This document shows, in pieces, positions 52,201 through 60,918 of a DNA stretch of 64,000 bases. A program made the position numbers and the translations under genes. The DNA lies in contig JAFXGK010000022.1 in assembly GCA_017513245.1 (NCBI GenBank), forward strand, positions 1-64,000, given 5' to 3'. Source of the DNA: Clostridia bacterium (GTDB taxonomy: Bacteria > Bacillota > Clostridia > Oscillospirales > Acutalibacteraceae). A model generated the notes under the pieces. It was not told the origin of the DNA. It saw only the letters and a program-made list of their open reading frames with translations, and did not search any database. Position 1 is the stretch's first letter. Every line of letters starts with the position of its first letter.

Positions 52201-54985
52201 TCGCCTCGCGTTTGGTAAGGGTTCCGTCGGCTGATTCAAAATAACAGGGAATTCTGCCATAGGAATTGCTGCCCATATTCAGAGCAAACTCATAGTAATT
52301 GTCGGTGCCATAGAGGGTGTCGTCGATTTCCTTGGTAAGCTTGATGCCGTGGGGAATATCCATATAAAGCACGCCGTTGTTGCCGTGGAGTGAGCCTATA
52401 TAGAAGCCGTCACTATTGGGGATTTGCTCAACAACGGGATACTGAGAATACGGAAGCGAGCCCGTTACGTTGTTCTGCTTTGGATCGTTATACGGCTCAA
52501 GAACACGGTGAACGGTGCCTGCAGGAACGTCCCACGTGCCGTCGGTATTCTGATTGGCGGCTGTGAGAACGCCTATAGTGGCGTCGGACATTGCCTCGTA
52601 TTCTTTTACTATCTGGGTACCGCGGAAAATGACGTATTCGCGGTAGTATTCGTTGCCGTCGCCTGCTGTGGGCATAGCGCCTTTATACTTTTCGTATACC
52701 GGAGTCGCACCCGCGGCGGCGGTGTTAATAAATACGGGGGTTTCCTCGGAATAATAGTAGCGCTCGTTCTGTACGGAGGGCTCATAGAAAACTATTGTAT
52801 CCTCGGTGGTGGGGAAATGCTCGTGGTTGACGTTGCCGTTAAACCAGTTGGTGTAGAAATAATATCTGCCGTCATCCGCTTTGCCGTCACCGTCGCTGTC
52901 AACAATATGAGCGGCAGGGTCGGTTACCTTATCTACTACGTTAACGGGGGTGATATCGTCGTTAAGACCAACCTCGAACAAAAGACGGATAGGCTCGGCT
53001 GCAACGTATTCGATATCAGCCTCGGTTGCCTCGTTTATGGTTTCTGCGTTGATGGTGATGTTGTAGGATACAACCGGAACCAAGGATGCAGGAACCTTCC
53101 AGATTACCGATACGTTGTTATCGGCTATGCGGGTATGCACCTGGGTGGAAATATACATAAGGTCGGTAGCGGCGTGTTCGCTTGTAACCTCACCGAGCAT
53201 ACCGTAGGAGCGGTTAATATAGGTGGCCTTTATTCCGCCGATTTCGGGGATATCCGCGGCGGTGTGGCCCTCATGCCAGTGGCCCATAAAGTTGCCGTTA
53301 TCATCGGCATACCAACCGATATAGTTGGACCATGTGCCATCGTCGAAGGAACGCAGCTGGCCGGCGTTATAAGCGCTGTTGATAAGGTCGCGTGCAACCT
53401 GAACATCGGTAATACCTATACGCTGCATAACCGACCACACAACGTTATCGCCCTTGTCAGTCGGGGTACCGTCCGGATTTTTCAGTTCAAAACTATCCTC
53501 ACGGAAAGCAGTGGCTAAGCGCTCGCCGGTGAAGAGGGTGTTGCCTATTACAATACCCTTGATATCCTTAACGTCCATGTAGTGGCCGATATCATCGTGG
53601 AATTCTACAAAGCCGTCGTGGTCATGGTTGTCGCCCTCTACGAGGGTGGGATAATAAAGCGACTGAATAATTATCTGATTAACGATATCGCCGAAAGCGG
53701 TGATAAGGCCTGCCGCATTGCTTGCAGCGAAGGGACGGGTTACGTAATTTTTCTGTTCGGTCGAAGTGATTTCAGAGAGCTTCGAAACGGCAACCTGATC
53801 GGGGTATCTGCCGCTCTCGATATCAACTAAAAGGTTGGAACCCTGTGCGGTTTCAACGTAATCAGCCCAGAGATCATCGGTGTTTTCGTGCTGTTCGGGG
53901 TTAAGAACGGCACTGTCAAGGCTCTGATTGTTTGCGCCGAGTCCCAGTGTGTAGAAAAGCGGAGTAGCGCCTGCATAGTGGTCGTCAACGGTCTTAACTA
54001 CGTATGCGGCAGTGAGCTGGTTAACGAAATCAACCGCACTCTTTAATGCAGTATCGTTAATGGAGCCGCCGTCGCCAAGGTTAGAGGTGCCGAGGCCGAC
54101 GGTGTTGCGGCCGTTATTTTGGCCTGCGAAGTTGGTGGTTGCGGTGGTGGGCTCGCCGTCCGACATCAGAACGAATATCGGGGTACGGGCGGTGCCTGCC
54201 TGCAGCTCGCCATCGGGAATTACGGTATCGGTAACGGCTAAGAATTCCTCCATCGCCATATAAACACCGTTCTGAATATAGGTGCCGCCGACAACGTTCT
54301 TGCTGCGAACGGTAACGGAATTATTGTTGCCGTCGCGAACGCCGCTGTTGATGGAAATAGAACTCTGGCCGTTATTGGTAAGGTAGGTTCCGCTCTGGTG
54401 TGTGTAGCGGTCGAGCGGGAGCAGTACCGACGCGGTATTGCCGCCGGAATTTCCAAAGTTGGAGCTGCCCGAATAGAGAACAACACCTACGCGGTTGTGC
54501 TTATTAAGTCCTAAAAGGCGGTCAATTGCATCGTTGGCCGAGGTTACAAGGTCATCAACGTAGCCGCTTGTCGCCATCGAACCCGAAACGTCAAGAACAA
54601 GCATGGTATCGGTGGGCGTATAGGAGTAGCCGACAATCGACTTGTTGGATGCCAACGCCGACAGCGCAACTATAAAGTTATTGTTGCTGTCAAACATGGT
54701 AAGGCCTGCCGCCTGACCGTTTACGTCAACAAGGTTCGAAAAACTCGATGCGTCCGCAAATACCGATTTGTCGGTCCAGATGCGACCTGCCTGAGTTGTA
54801 TCGTCGGACGGGAAAAGAGCAGTCCAAGAATTATAGGTAGAGGGGTCTACCGCCTTGCCGCCCAGCTTCAGTCTGTTTGTCGTGGCGGCAGACGCAGAAA
54901 ACGAAAACGCCGGCACCGACATAAGAACGATAGTAAGCGCAAGTATTATGGATAATACTTTTGTAAGTTTGCTTGTGTATTTCAT
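49232..54985 (-). CDS. VWA/isopeptide-domain wall-anchored adhesin
   Basis: A 1917-residue surface protein. The signal peptide ends near SASA. A von Willebrand A domain (about 125-430) has the MIDAS motif DVSGS at 132-136. After a long stalk, from about residue 1000 come alternating SpaA-like and Spy0128/FctA-like pilin modules. A two-module block of about 220 residues occurs twice, each with VTLTGTK-type Lys and YTLTEK-type Glu that could form isopeptide bonds. The C-terminus has IPQTG, a helix and RKKRK, a sortase signal. The ATG at 54985 has AAAGGAAA upstream. It resembles pilus-tip adhesins. No pilin backbone gene is adjacent. Confidence 0.88.
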   Translation of the reverse strand: MKYTSKLTKVLSIILALTIVLMSVPAFSFSASAATTNRLKLGGKAVDPSTYNSWTALFPSDDTTQAGRIWTDKSVFADASSFSNLVDVNGQAAGLTMFDSNNNFIVALSALASNKSIVGYSYTPTDTMLVLDVSGSMATSGYVDDLVTSANDAIDRLLGLNKHNRVGVVLYSGSSNFGNSGGNTASVLLPLDRYTHQSGTYLTNNGQSSISINSGVRDGNNNSVTVRSKNVVGGTYIQNGVYMAMEEFLAVTDTVIPDGELQAGTARTPIFVLMSDGEPTTATTNFAGQNNGRNTVGLGTSNLGDGGSINDTALKSAVDFVNQLTAAYVVKTVDDHYAGATPLFYTLGLGANNQSLDSAVLNPEQHENTDDLWADYVETAQGSNLLVDIESGRYPDQVAVSKLSEITSTEQKNYVTRPFAASNAAGLITAFGDIVNQIIIQSLYYPTLVEGDNHDHDGFVEFHDDIGHYMDVKDIKGIVIGNTLFTGERLATAFREDSFELKNPDGTPTDKGDNVVWSVMQRIGITDVQVARDLINSAYNAGQLRSFDDGTWSNYIGWYADDNGNFMGHWHEGHTAADIPEIGGIKATYINRSYGMLGEVTSEHAATDLMYISTQVHTRIADNNVSVIWKVPASLVPVVSYNITINAETINEATEADIEYVAAEPIRLLFEVGLNDDITPVNVVDKVTDPAAHIVDSDGDGKADDGRYYFYTNWFNGNVNHEHFPTTEDTIVFYEPSVQNERYYYSEETPVFINTAAAGATPVYEKYKGAMPTAGDGNEYYREYVIFRGTQIVKEYEAMSDATIGVLTAANQNTDGTWDVPAGTVHRVLEPYNDPKQNNVTGSLPYSQYPVVEQIPNSDGFYIGSLHGNNGVLYMDIPHGIKLTKEIDDTLYGTDNYYEFALNMGSNSYGRIPCYFESADGTLTKREAIIIGGEITVSIKAGESFYLLDTDTYTVSELINGDYKVASLYVDGVLQNGTTATLVPADGFSEAVFTNTRVVNDGTIVVSKEIVHDEAITYNENQTYDFEWYNAADPGNKQTFTIKASETRVLSGLTPGATYVINEINIPNGYTPVNNNIQVTLPNTATAVVPVHFVNEYEPLEVRADGIKVTGTKALSGRGWLANDSFNIRLQMLEGANWVNVGDARTVTAANQSYTFSFLDDSDLSGFSFEEVGDYRFRVIEEVPANPAGGITYDEVYHYFTVRVADATMDGRLEIEDIIPGLGTGVGLMNELYTVTADFENVYAPVHGDELIITIDKTVTDRVGTGHSREGFVFGLFAEGGTTPIVTSAPTDANGHTAIDLTFPAADAGREYTFEIREIVPDEKENGMDYDDAAQKVVIKIVDNLDGTVSAVVVTNNGNLEGVTLGFENIYDPADVEVVLTGTKEMTGRDFAANEFTFELLRDGENVPVTVGNAAPSNKTATFTFEKLTFDKVGTYGYTLTEKRGSAKGVTYSGKSYDIEIIVSDDSDNDGVLNHVVKIDGVETDAADFADTLVFENSYAPVEGDSVTVEINKLVTDNVNAGLGRDGYRFGIYDATTGAEVDVAETAGGSAQLTLDFDPTDAGREFNYEVREIVPATPLKGMTYDDAVYTVKVKVTDNLDGTVSAKIITATGEEDSTRFNFENVYDPADVKVELLGTKVMDGREFAQAEFEFELLEDGKTVPATAGNDASVDKAATFKYELSYSAVGVYRYTLTEKVGTAGGVTYSTEVYEVEVTVSDDTDNDGILNASVKVGGVIVPADKFAETLVFENIYEVAPAAAEITAKKTLNGRVLADGEFEFELYDANKTLLETVKNKADGSVQFSSVAITAEGEHVFYVKEKAGNAANVTYDAKEYKVTVAATDNGEGEYILVYKYELDTAPVEGIAFVNTYTPPAPPVVPEIPQTGDSNNINLWLALLFVSGGVLGTTALRKKRKVEN

Positions 54986-55034
54986 AAACAATTTCCTTTC
55001 TTCGCACAGGCGAGATAGTTGTTATATTATAAAC

Positions 55035-55727
55035 TTAGTTTCGGCCTTTTTTTAGGTCCTTAAAGGTTTGTTCGTTGGTTTTCGCAACAAATTTCTTAAA
55101 ATCGCGCAACACACGGTGACCTATCTTCTTATAGTCCATCGCGAGCACTTTTTCGATTTTCGCCTTGCGAATGTCCTCCGGCACACAGTATATGCTTAAG
55201 ATAGCGTTTAAAGCACCCGATATTCTCGCTTCGAGTGAAACCGAATCATCGGTTGTCATAAGCGTTGCATACTCGATGCCCGAAACGATTATTTCAGCTT
55301 CCGCAAACTGCTCGTCATCCCAATCGGGACAGTATGATCGGAATACCGTGCCGGCACGGGCGGCATCGTTTTTGCGAATTATATCAAGACAGATGGGGCT
55401 TGAGTAGGTTGCGAGATAAAATTCCCTCGCAATTTCGTCCTCCTCACACATAACGGCCATCGATGAAAGCTCCAGACAGACCGCCATAACCGAGCTCAGT
55501 CCCTCATCGGCTTCCTCCTCCATCATCTTCCACTGGAAATCGCACAGCATTTCAACGAGCTCTGCAAGCAGATGCTCCTTTGTTGGGAAATAGTAGGTAA
55601 GATTTCCCGTGCTGAGCTCAAGTTCCTCACAGATGGCTCGCGGCGTTGTGGCCGAATAGCCTTTTTCTAATATTTGTTTTGTGGCAAGCTGAATTATTTC
55701 GTATTTAGTGGTGTTTACACGCGCCAA
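55035..55727 (-). CDS. TetR-family regulator
   Basis: A 230-residue regulator. The N-terminal helix-turn-helix (about 8-52) has IIQLATKQILEKGYSATT and LSTGNLTYYFPTKEHLL, standard for TetR proteins. The C-terminal ligand domain is long. The TTG at 55727 is chosen because GGAGG lies 7 bases upstream; an in-frame ATG at 55757 would place the ribosome binding site inside the gene. It lies 49 bases before the adhesin gene in the same direction and behind a promoter crowded with ATTAGGA repeats, so it probably controls itself and perhaps the adhesin. Confidence 0.85.
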   Translation of the reverse strand: MARVNTTKYEIIQLATKQILEKGYSATTPRAICEELELSTGNLTYYFPTKEHLLAELVEMLCDFQWKMMEEEADEGLSSVMAVCLELSSMAVMCEEDEIAREFYLATYSSPICLDIIRKNDAARAGTVFRSYCPDWDDEQFAEAEIIVSGIEYATLMTTDDSVSLEARISGALNAILSIYCVPEDIRKAKIEKVLAMDYKKIGHRVLRDFKKFVAKTNEQTFKDLKKGRN

Positions 55728-55777
55728 AACGGCACCTCCGGAAAAATAATTTGTCAAAAAAATTGGATTTATGCTAA

Positions 55778-55795
55778 ATTAGGACAAATCCTAAT
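55778..55795. promoter_or_regulatory. Inverted repeat operator of the TetR gene
   Basis: ATTAGGA-CAAA-TCCTAAT is a perfect 7-base inverted repeat placed just downstream of the TetR promoter. Further half sites TCCTA(A/T)T at 55805-55811 and 55822-55828 overlap the -10 box and the spacer. Confidence 0.65.
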
Positions 55796-55808
55796 TTGTA
55801 CTAATCCT

Positions 55809-55837
55809 ATTTTAGCACGCGTCCTAATTTTTGTCAA
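55809..55837 (-). promoter_or_regulatory. Promoter of the TetR gene
   Basis: Minus-strand TTGACA (55832-55837), a 17-base spacer and TAAAAT (55809-55814), overlapping ATTAGGA half sites. Confidence 0.75.
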
Positions 55838-55868
55838 TATATTTGGAAAATTTTTTTAAAAAATAAAA

Positions 55869-55896
55869 GACCCGATAGGTTTTATCCTATCGGGTC
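55869..55896 (-). terminator. Terminator of the OPT/PqqD-like operon
   Basis: Stem GACCCGATAGG/CCTATCGGGTC followed on the minus strand by TTTTATTTTTT. Confidence 0.9.
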
Positions 55897-55901
55897 GATT
55901 A

Positions 55902-56249
55902 TTATTCTTTCCACTTAATAAATCTATAGCTTTCGAGAATTTGGAAGAACTTTGCCAGGCGCTCATAAAGCGGATGTGCAGCCTCACCAAAATGCTCTTC
56001 AACCAGCGGAGCTATAGCGAAGATTGAACGCTCGCCGTCAATCTGCAGCCAAACAAAACTGCCGTTTTCATCAAGATGAACGTATGAAATTTTAGGCTTT
56101 TTAAAAAGCAGTTGGGCGAACCTGTTAAACACGCCTTTATTTTCTATCTCGAGGGTTACTATTCCCTTTTCGTCGGTCGAGAAGCCTATCTTCTCACTGC
56201 GAACGGGAACCTTTTCGAGATAGTTTGGCGGCAGCGGCTTATTCTTCAT
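55902..56249 (-). CDS. PqqD-like small protein
   Basis: A 115-residue protein of the PqqD-like fold. FNRFAQLLFKKPKISYVHLDENG and VWLQIDG match the winged-helix pattern, and the rest follows PqqD-like peptide-chaperone proteins (VEEHFGEAAHPLYERLAKFFQIL). PqqD proteins bring precursor peptides to radical SAM enzymes, but none is nearby. Its ATG lies within the last codons of the OPT transporter gene (11-base overlap), so the two are translated together. Role unknown. Confidence 0.75.
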   Translation of the reverse strand: MKNKPLPPNYLEKVPVRSEKIGFSTDEKGIVTLEIENKGVFNRFAQLLFKKPKISYVHLDENGSFVWLQIDGERSIFAIAPLVEEHFGEAAHPLYERLAKFFQILESYRFIKWKE

Positions 56250-58179
56250 CTGCTGCTACCTCGGCAAGGTTTTTACGCTTTTTAAATACCGAGAACTTAA
56301 GAACGGTAAAGATAATGATTGCGAAGAGAACGAGTGCGGCGATAGTGGAGACCACCGGAGAAAGGCCGAGCAGACCGCTGATATCGATTGCCTCGCCAAC
56401 GCCGAATACGGCCAGCACTGCAAGCAAAATACCTACAAGTCCCTCACCTGCAATCATACCGGAGCAGAAGAGGATACCGTCATTAGTGATGGCCTGCTTC
56501 TCTTCCTTGCTGCGACGGAGTTTATCAACGAAAAGACGGATAAGACCGCCAACCATGATGCAAGCGTTGAGGTGAACGGGCAGGTAGATACCGATTGCGA
56601 AGGGCAGTACCGGAATGCCGATAAGCTCTACAACGATAGCGATAAATACGCCGGTAAATACGAGAGCCCAGGGCAGGTTTCCGCTGGTAACGCCCTCGAT
56701 AATGGTCTTCATAAGGTTGGCCTGCGGTGCTGCGAGCTCAGGTGAGCCGAAGCCCCAAGCTTTATCAAGCAGGTAGAGAGTTCCGCCGATGGCGAACGCT
56801 GCGGCAACAACACCCATGATTTCGCCGTACTGCTGCTTCTTGGGAGTTGCACCAAGAAGGAAGCCTGTCTTGAGGTCCTGCGAGGTGTCACCTGCGATAG
56901 CGGCAACGATGCAGATGATGGAACCGATGGCGATTGCGCTGCGCATAACCTCGGCAACCGGAACGTCAGAGCCGCTTGTAAACTTAAGGATAAGGGTTGC
57001 AATAAGGAGTGTGGCAATTGCCATACCCGAAACGGGGTTGTTACTGCTGCCTACGATACCAACCATACGAGAAGAAACGGTAGCAAAGAAGAAGCCGAAG
57101 ATAACAACGATAACTGCGCCAAGCAGCGACACGGGAATAGAAGGAACGAGCCAAACGGCAAGGGTCAGAATTCCGATAACGATAAGAATTATCTTCATGC
57201 TGATGTCCTGCGCGGTACGCTCCTTGCCGCCGCCGAGACCGCCCGACATGCCCTTGAGGGCATCACGGAAGGTACGAACGATAAGCGGAAGCGACTTAAT
57301 AAGGCTGATAATTCCGCCTGCCGCAAGTGCGCCTGCGCCGATGTACTTAATATATGAGCCCCAAATGCCGTATGCGCCGTCAGCCGCAAAAATATTTGCG
57401 ATGGTGTCGGTGCCGGGGTACATAGTAGCATCACCGCCAAAGAGAACGATAAGCGGGATGAGTACAAGCCAACTCAAAACGCCGCCGGCAAACATATAAG
57501 AAGAAATGCGCGGACCGCAGATATAACCAACCGACATAACGGCAGGATAAATCTGAGTTCCGATTTCGCCGGCATAGCCCTTAACGCGGAAGGCAATCTC
57601 GCCGGGAACGGCCTTAAGACCGTCGATTATGAACTTAAAGAGAGCTGCAAAGCCCATACCTGCGAAAACGGTAGAAGCGTTTGCGCCGCCCTTTTCACCC
57701 GCAAGCAGAACCTCTGCGCAGGCCGCGCCTTCGGGATAAGGCAGTGTGCCGTGCTCGCGAACGATGAGCGCATTGCGAAGCGGAACCATAAAGAATACGC
57801 CGAGAAGACCGCCGATAAGAGCGATAGACGTAATCTCGAGGATGTCAGGCTTGTCCATAATGCCTTCCTTTGCCCAGAGGAAAAGAGCCGGCATTGTGAA
57901 AATAGCGCCCGCTGCAAGCGACTCACCGGCCGAACCGATAGTCTGAACCAGGTTGCTTTCGAGGATGGAGTTCTTGCGCATGATTACGCGAATAACGCCC
58001 ATTGCTATAACGGCGGCAGGGATAGAGGCCGAAACCGTCATACCAACTCGAAGGCCTAAGTATGCGTTTGCTGCGCCGAATACTACTGCTAAGATGATAC
58101 CCATAATGATAGAGGTTACGGTAAGCTCAGGGGTTACCCTCTCGGCAGGAATATAAGGCTTGAATTCCTTGTTTTCCAT
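56239..58179 (-). CDS. OPT family oligopeptide transporter
   Basis: A 646-residue membrane protein with about 16 helices, of the oligopeptide transporter (OPT) family, which imports peptides or metal chelates with protons. Characteristic segments are NAYLGLRVGMTVSASIPAAV near the N-terminus and LPYPEGAACAEVL. It is co-translated with the PqqD-like gene. Whether the substrate is a peptide is inference. Confidence 0.92.
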   Translation of the reverse strand: MENKEFKPYIPAERVTPELTVTSIIMGIILAVVFGAANAYLGLRVGMTVSASIPAAVIAMGVIRVIMRKNSILESNLVQTIGSAGESLAAGAIFTMPALFLWAKEGIMDKPDILEITSIALIGGLLGVFFMVPLRNALIVREHGTLPYPEGAACAEVLLAGEKGGANASTVFAGMGFAALFKFIIDGLKAVPGEIAFRVKGYAGEIGTQIYPAVMSVGYICGPRISSYMFAGGVLSWLVLIPLIVLFGGDATMYPGTDTIANIFAADGAYGIWGSYIKYIGAGALAAGGIISLIKSLPLIVRTFRDALKGMSGGLGGGKERTAQDISMKIILIVIGILTLAVWLVPSIPVSLLGAVIVVIFGFFFATVSSRMVGIVGSSNNPVSGMAIATLLIATLILKFTSGSDVPVAEVMRSAIAIGSIICIVAAIAGDTSQDLKTGFLLGATPKKQQYGEIMGVVAAAFAIGGTLYLLDKAWGFGSPELAAPQANLMKTIIEGVTSGNLPWALVFTGVFIAIVVELIGIPVLPFAIGIYLPVHLNACIMVGGLIRLFVDKLRRSKEEKQAITNDGILFCSGMIAGEGLVGILLAVLAVFGVGEAIDISGLLGLSPVVSTIAALVLFAIIIFTVLKFSVFKKRKNLAEVAADEE

Positions 58180-58211
58180 AGGATTTTCTCCAATCTAATT
58201 TTATCCTTTTA

Positions 58212-58240
58212 ATTTTACCATAAAACGCGCTGTGTTTCAA
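58212..58240 (-). promoter_or_regulatory. Promoter of the OPT gene
   Basis: Minus-strand TTGAAA (58235-58240), a 17-base spacer and TAAAAT (58212-58217), about 33 bases before the ATG at 58179. Confidence 0.6.
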
Positions 58241-58252
58241 CAAAAGAATTGT

Positions 58253-59263
58253 TTAAAACAGCTCGTTATGGATAATTCCCGCGATTTCCGCAAAGGCGTT
58301 TGCGTCATAGGTCGAGGGTCCGGGCGCGTTGGTGAGAATTACTAGGATGTAGGGCGAGCCCTCTTTCCAAACGATTCCGGCATCGGTATACGATTTCCAA
58401 TCGCCGCCGCTGTTGTGACCCTGCTTGTGGGAATAATTAACGTTTAACGACTGGGTCGAATAGTTGCCTGCCGTTCCCGTGCAGCTATCGTAAAGGAACT
58501 TGGCGTATTCGCCGCCCTTTTGGAAATAGTTATATATCTCGCGCCAGGCAACGGCCAGCTCGCGCGCACGGGTTTTAAGGCTCCAAACGGTCGGACTTAT
58601 CTGCAACGAGTCGCAGCCGAGCGAGGATATCCACTCGTTATAGCCGTCGCGGCCGAAATAATCAACCGACATTAAATAACCCACGTTGTCGCTGATCGAC
58701 ATACTCTTGCCGAGCAACGTCCGCATATCGAAGACCGTGCCGTAGGGCGAATACTGCATATCCCCCGTACCCGGCTCATAGTGCTTTGATTCATAGGTCA
58801 TTTTGGTGGATAGATTTGCAACGCCCTTTTCCATCTGACGGCAGCAGTAAAGGGTATAGGGTGCCTTTACCGCGCAGGCGCAGAAAATCTTCGCCCTTGT
58901 GTTATAGCCGAGAGCCTTGCGGCCGTCGAGCGAATAGGCCACAACCGAAACCTTGCGGTCATAGCCGTCGAGCGCGGCTTCAAGTCGGGAAAGCGCGTCG
59001 CCATACTGCTCACCGGTGAGGTCGCCCATTGCGATTACCTCGCGGTCACGCGTCGGCATCTTGGCCAATAAATCGCCATAAGTTTCGCTTACGTCAACGT
59101 CGGGCACCGACGGTGTCGGCTCGGACGAGGCAGGCTCCGACGGGGCGCTTGATACGTCTGTTATTTCGCTTGGAACGGGCGTACTGCTTATATTGTCGGC
59201 CGCGCCGCCGCAGCCCATAAGCAACACCGCCACTAAAAGAAGTGCTGTAATGATTTTCGCATT
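58253..59263 (-). CDS. Class A beta-lactamase-like lipoprotein with Cys for Ser
   Basis: A 336-residue lipoprotein. The lipobox LLMGC places Cys at about residue 18, followed by a Ser/Pro/Glu linker (about 24-60). The body follows class A beta-lactamase layout: a CAVK at 130-133 where SxxK is expected, SDN at 191-193 and KQG at 280-282 in place of KTG. The spacing (61 and 89 residues) suits the family. The nucleophile Ser is thus Cys, read from TGC. The GTG at 59263 is chosen because AGGGGA lies upstream. It may be a non-hydrolytic peptidoglycan-binding protein, a thiol hydrolase or an inactive relative. Confidence 0.8.
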   Translation of the reverse strand, partial: NAKIITALLLVAVLLMGCGGAADNISSTPVPSEITDVSSAPSEPASSEPTPSVPDVDVSETYGDLLAKMPTRDREVIAMGDLTGEQYGDALSRLEAALDGYDRKVSVVAYSLDGRKALGYNTRAKIFCACAVKAPYTLYCCRQMEKGVANLSTKMTYESKHYEPGTGDMQYSPYGTVFDMRTLLGKSMSISDNVGYLMSVDYFGRDGYNEWISSLGCDSLQISPTVWSLKTRARELAVAWREIYNYFQKGGEYAKFLYDSCTGTAGNYSTQSLNVNYSHKQGHNSGGDWKSYTDAGIVWKEGSPYILVILTNAPGPSTYDANAFAEIAGIIHNELF

Positions 59264-59325
59264 CACGATTATCACTCCCCTTTTCACTTTCTACTATTGT
59301 ACCATTAAACCGCCGATAACACAAG

Positions 59326-59364
59326 AAAAACCACCCCAAAGCATCGCAAGGGGTGGTTTTTTAA
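59326..59364. terminator. Bidirectional terminator
   Basis: Stem AAACCACCCC/GGGGTGGTTT around AAAGCATCGCAA, with A- and T-runs. It ends the NSS symporter transcript. Confidence 0.9.
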
Positions 59365-59377
59365 TTTATATTATTAC

Positions 59378-60775
59378 CTAAAACCAGCTTTTGACCTCGC
59401 CCCAAAGGGTGAAATCATCGGCAAACGGGAAGGTAAATATGCCTACGAAGAAGATTGCAAGAATAACAAGCGGCAGAACGTAGGTCATGTAGGGACGCAT
59501 CCAGCGAGCAAGCTTGAGTCCCTTACCTGCGTTGGCCTCGGCAATGAAATTATCAAAGCCCCAGCCACGCTTGCTTACCGAGAAGATAACGTAGCAAGCG
59601 GCACCAAGCGGCAACAAGCAGTAGGATACGAGGAAGTCCTCAAGGTCGAGCACCGACGAGCCGGTGTTGAAGGGAACGAAATCGGACCAGAGGTTGAAGC
59701 CGAGTGCGCAGGGAACCGAAAGGATAAGCACTGCCACACCGCAGATAAGGCAGGCCTTAACGCGCGACCAATTTGTAAGCTCGCGAACGCAGGCGAGAAT
59801 ATTCTCGAAAACTGCGAGGATGGTGGAAAATGCTGCAAACAGCATAAACATAAAGAAGAGCGAGCCCCACCAGCGGCCGAAGGACATATTGTTAAACACC
59901 TTGGCCATCGAAACGAACAGAAGGCTCGGACCTGCGCCGGGCTCAACGTTAAAGGTAAAGCAAGCCGGGAAAATAATAAGACCTGCCACAACTGCAACGA
60001 AGGTATCAAGGCCTAAAATGTTAAGCGATTCGCCAACCAGCGAGCGCTCTTTTCCTATGTAGCTGCCGAAAATGGCCATCGAACCTATACCAAGGCTTAA
60101 GGTGAAGAATGCCTGATTCATGGCGGCAACCACAACGCTGCCGGTAATTTTTGAAAGGTCGGGCTTTAAATAGAAGGTAAGACCCTCCTTTGCGCCGGGC
60201 AAAGTAAAGCTGTTTATAGCCAGTATTATCATAAGAGCCAAAAGCGCCACCATCATATACTTGGTTACACGCTCAACGCCCTTCTGCAGGCCAAACGAAA
60301 GAATAAGGAATCCGAGCACAACGATTACTGCCATAAAGCCTACCGTAACGCCGGAGCTTGAAAGCATCCCGCCGAACTGCGCAACCGAGGCTTCGTCGGT
60401 AATTCCGGTCATCTTTCCCGAAAGGAAGGATACGAAATAGTAAAGAATCCAGCCCGTAACCGACGTATAGAACATCATGAGCAGGAAGTTTGCAACCAGC
60501 GCCGCATATCCGTGCAGGTGCCACTTCTGACCGGGCTTTTCAAGCTTTTGATAAAGCTTTACGGGGCTTGCCTGACTGGCGCGGCCGAGCGAAAACTCAA
60601 CCACCATAACGGGCAGACCTAAAACAAGAAGAAACAAAAGATAAATAAGCACGAAGGCACCGCCGCCGTACTGACCCGCCATCCACGGGAATTTCCAGAC
60701 GTTGCCTACGCCGATAGCGCAGCCTGCGCTGAGCAATATGAAGCCGAGTCGGCTTCCGAGACGTTCTCTCTGCAT
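59378..60775 (-). CDS. Neurotransmitter:sodium symporter family transporter
   Basis: A 465-residue membrane protein of the NSS/SNF family (LeuT-like), with about 12 helices. The first helix has AIGVGNVWKFPW, the unwound ion- and substrate-binding segment. Bacterial members import amino acids with sodium. The ATG has GAGGAG upstream. It is flanked by terminators, hence a single-gene unit. Confidence 0.93.
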   Translation of the reverse strand: MQRERLGSRLGFILLSAGCAIGVGNVWKFPWMAGQYGGGAFVLIYLLFLLVLGLPVMVVEFSLGRASQASPVKLYQKLEKPGQKWHLHGYAALVANFLLMMFYTSVTGWILYYFVSFLSGKMTGITDEASVAQFGGMLSSSGVTVGFMAVIVVLGFLILSFGLQKGVERVTKYMMVALLALMIILAINSFTLPGAKEGLTFYLKPDLSKITGSVVVAAMNQAFFTLSLGIGSMAIFGSYIGKERSLVGESLNILGLDTFVAVVAGLIIFPACFTFNVEPGAGPSLLFVSMAKVFNNMSFGRWWGSLFFMFMLFAAFSTILAVFENILACVRELTNWSRVKACLICGVAVLILSVPCALGFNLWSDFVPFNTGSSVLDLEDFLVSYCLLPLGAACYVIFSVSKRGWGFDNFIAEANAGKGLKLARWMRPYMTYVLPLVILAIFFVGIFTFPFADDFTLWGEVKSWF

Positions 60776-60892
60776 AAAAAATACTCCTCAAACTAAAATA
60801 GCGTTTTATAAGAATGGCAAGAGAAACACTCTCCCCCACCTTCTTCCAGAAAATTATACCATAGTTTTTCATTTAAAGCAATAAAAAGAAAA

Positions 60893-60916
60893 ACCCACCC
60901 GAGGGGATAGGTTTAA
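60893..60916 (-). terminator. Weak terminator after the GT2 gene
   Basis: An imperfect stem AAACCcAcCCC/GGGaTaGGTTT with T-rich sequence on the minus side (TTTTTCTTTTTAT). Confidence 0.55.
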
Positions 60917-60918
60917 TT

